From Candidatus Omnitrophota bacterium (GTDB taxonomy: Bacteria; Omnitrophota; Gorgyraeia; Gygaellales; Profunditerraquicolaceae), in NCBI GenBank assembly GCA_028710845.1, contig JAQTTI010000006.1, forward strand, positions 11,016 to 26,918: a stretch of DNA of 15,903 nucleotides, given 5' to 3'. Shown here in pieces: positions 14,473 through 15,903 of the stretch. Positions within the stretch are counted from its first letter, which is position 1, and each line of letters opens with the position of its first letter. Under the pieces are notes generated by a model. It made no database searches, was not told the origin of the DNA, and saw only the letters and a list, made by a program, of their open reading frames with translations. The position numbers were made by a program, and so were the translations under genes.

Positions 14473-14491
14473 ATCTATAACGCTTACTTAA

Positions 14492-14519
14492 ATTATCGCA
14501 AAATTAAATCTATTGTCAA
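14492..14519 (-). promoter_or_regulatory. Sigma70-type promoter for parA-parB
   Basis: On the minus strand TTGACA (14514-14519) is followed after 16 bases by GATAAT (14492-14497), a consensus -35 box with one mismatch in the -10 box. The surrounding spacer is AT-rich and non-coding, between the jag-like stop and parA. Transcription would start near 14485. Confidence 0.7.
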
Positions 14520-14526
14520 GTATTTT

Positions 14527-14736
14527 TTACTTTTCCTGCGAGGAAGTTTTATCTGGTATTTCGCTTACGCGAACTTTTGCTGGCTTGGCTCCAGGCATAC
14601 CAAAAAGCCCCTTCTTCTCCTCAGTTAAACTTTCAACTTTAACTCGATTGCGAGGAAGCTTCAGGTCTTTTAAAGCTTTTTCAATGGCCTCTTCTACAGT
14701 TTTTCCTTCAGCCTCTACAAACCTATGTTTTTTCAT
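14527..14736 (-). CDS. Jag-N domain-only protein (truncated KhpB/Jag-like)
   Basis: 69 residues: 'FVEAEGKTVEEAIEKALKDL' (6-25) and 'KKGLFGMPGAKPAKVRV' (41-57) are the Jag N-terminal domain. Full-length Jag/KhpB, an RNA-binding partner of KhpA encoded beside yidC in many bacteria, adds KH and R3H domains (over 200 residues). Here a stop follows the first domain, then a promoter and parA, so no room for KH or R3H remains. The start overlaps the yidC end by 14 nt, with AGGA as ribosome site. The frame is clean, so this is either a genuine mini-Jag or a stable relic. Without KH/R3H it probably does not bind RNA in the known way. Confidence 0.9.
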   Translation of the reverse strand: MKKHRFVEAEGKTVEEAIEKALKDLKLPRNRVKVESLTEEKKGLFGMPGAKPAKVRVSEIPDKTSSQEK

Positions 14737-15903
14737 TATTCCTATTAATCCTAAACTGATAGATAAGCATTAATACGCTATTGACAAACCAGTATAAAAC
14801 TAAACCGGACGGCATTTTGTAAAAAATAACCCCGAACATAATCGGCATGATAATGGACATTATTTTTTGTTGCTGCGCGGCTTCCCCTGTTGCTTGCACC
14901 ATAGAAATCTTTTGTTGCACAAACATTCCTATCGCCATTAAAATAGGCAATATATTAAAAGCAAACCCGCCAATCAAAGGCGTGGCTTTATCCAATACAA
15001 ATAATCTATCCGGAGATGAAAGATCCTTAATCCACAAAAACTGGGCTCCCCTTAAAGCAGTCGAGCGCATAAGCGCCTGGTAAAGAGCAAAGAAAATAGG
15101 CATTTGGAGCAATAACGGCAAGCATCCGCCTAAAGGATTCACTTTATGTTCTTTATAAAGATCCATAATCTCTTTATTTAATCTTTGTGGGTTATTCTTA
15201 TATTCCTGACGTAGGGCTTCTATTTTTGGCTGTAATGCTTGCATTGCTTTCATTGAACGCATTTGCTTCACTGAAAGCGGATAAAGTAAGAAATAAACCG
15301 CTAAGCTTAGTAAAATAATAGCCAAGCCCCAATTATGCACTATATTAAAGAAAAATCCCAACGCTTGAACGAGGATCTGAGCAATAAAATCAAACGTGCC
15401 AAAATGGATAATTTGTGTCCATTCTGAATTTAATGCACCAATAATCTTCAGATCTTGCGGGCCAAGATACATTTTATAAAAATGTCCAATCTGTTCGCCA
15501 GGCTTTAGTGTTTGTTCTTTGGCAAAAATACCTACTTCAGATTCCTGAGGAGTTATCTTCTTTTGGTAGCCTTCCATCATTAAATCTTTAGGTTCCAGAA
15601 TGGCACAAAAATATTGGTCCCTTATGCCAATAAATTTAAGATCTGGGCTGCTATAATCCTTTCCGGCAGCTATATGCATACTTTTATCTTTTGTGCTTAA
15701 GAAGACATCCTGATAAGGACTCTTGCTGATAAGATTAATTCTGCCTAAAACTAGCTGTGGATTAATACTCAGCGGTTGGCTGGTTAGGTTCTTAATTTGA
15801 ATTTCTAAGTCTATGGTATAACTATCTTTAGGAATGGTAAATTTCTTAACAACTCGCTTACCATTATTTTCATAAACAAAGGTAATAGAATCGCTGGTCC
15901 TAT
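14723..15903 (-). CDS. yidC: Membrane protein insertase YidC, 5' end beyond window
   Basis: Inserts and folds inner-membrane proteins, alone or with Sec. The frame stays open from the window edge through an in-frame ATG at 15679, so the visible 392 residues lack the true N-terminus. The first ~165 belong to the periplasmic P1 domain, containing 'FVYENNGKRVVKKFTIP' and further on 'FIGIRDQYFCAIL'. The conserved core follows: 'NIVHNWGLAIILLS', 'VNPLGGCLPLLLQMPIFFALY' split across the cytoplasmic loop and next helix, and 'PSGLVLYWFVNSV'. In the first core helix the family Arg (E. coli R366) is replaced by Tyr (codon 15293-15295). A large P1 domain indicates a Gram-negative-type envelope. The jag-like gene overlaps its 3' end. 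Confidence 0.97.
   Translation of the reverse strand, partial: RTSDSITFVYENNGKRVVKKFTIPKDSYTIDLEIQIKNLTSQPLSINPQLVLGRINLISKSPYQDVFLSTKDKSMHIAAGKDYSSPDLKFIGIRDQYFCAILEPKDLMMEGYQKKITPQESEVGIFAKEQTLKPGEQIGHFYKMYLGPQDLKIIGALNSEWTQIIHFGTFDFIAQILVQALGFFFNIVHNWGLAIILLSLAVYFLLYPLSVKQMRSMKAMQALQPKIEALRQEYKNNPQRLNKEIMDLYKEHKVNPLGGCLPLLLQMPIFFALYQALMRSTALRGAQFLWIKDLSSPDRLFVLDKATPLIGGFAFNILPILMAIGMFVQQKISMVQATGEAAQQQKIMSIIMPIMFGVIFYKMPSGLVLYWFVNSVLMLIYQFRINRNNEKT

Noticed and set aside
14436..14474. Upstream parA start (13 extra residues)
   Set aside because: It would code through the parS-like palindrome, and the family N-terminus is at 14435.
1..15903. CRISPR array, complete insertion sequence, prophage genes or T-box leaders before pheS and thrS
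   Set aside because: I found no regularly spaced repeats, transposase, phage genes or specifier-type leaders; there is no leader space before pheS, and thrS has only 20 bases after a tRNA.

Overview
All recognised protein-coding genes and tRNAs in this window lie on the minus strand, so the biological order runs from high to low coordinates. The sequence is moderately AT-rich. Genes are tightly packed, with many 1-4 nt overlaps, mostly ATG starts and recognisable Shine-Dalgarno sites. The content is bacterial housekeeping. Domain-reduced proteins and the mixed gene order suggest an uncultured candidate lineage (Omnitrophota-like is my best guess). That is inference from gene style, not a sequence match.

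Region A (15903-12262): yidC (5' end cut by the window edge), a Jag-N-only protein, a sigma70-type promoter with a parS-like palindrome, parA, parB and ndk. The yidC-jag-parA-parB order is typical of oriC-proximal DNA, so the window probably lies near the replication origin. Region B (12244-10045): yicC, gmk, rpoZ and coaC, the order known from Firmicutes yloC-(remA)-gmk-rpoZ-coaBC, but with a stand-alone CoaC.

Region C (10040-9458): tRNA-Cys(GCA), tRNA-Leu(TAA) and tRNA-Val(GAC), none encoding CCA. The spacers hold two diverged copies of a palindrome built from 7-nt units, plus an unusual hairpin element flanked by an exact 15-bp copy of the tRNA-Val 5' end.

Region D (9437-48): thrS-infC-rpmI-rplT, then pheS-pheT, as in the classical translation operon. 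Between rplT and pheS sits a five-gene block: two single-unit TrkA genes, an unlisted 38-codon membrane micro-ORF, trkH, and a secreted or tethered OB-fold-like protein. Every junction in the block is overlapping or nearly so, which implies co-expression of potassium uptake with translation genes.

Recurring themes are housekeeping proteins without their usual accessory domains (PheT without the EMAP-like tRNA-binding domain, ThrS without TGS, Jag without KH/R3H, CoaC without CoaB), an AUA start for infC, and a YidC in which the conserved groove arginine is tyrosine. The most novel element is the small membrane-protein gene coupled to trkH inside the inserted potassium module.
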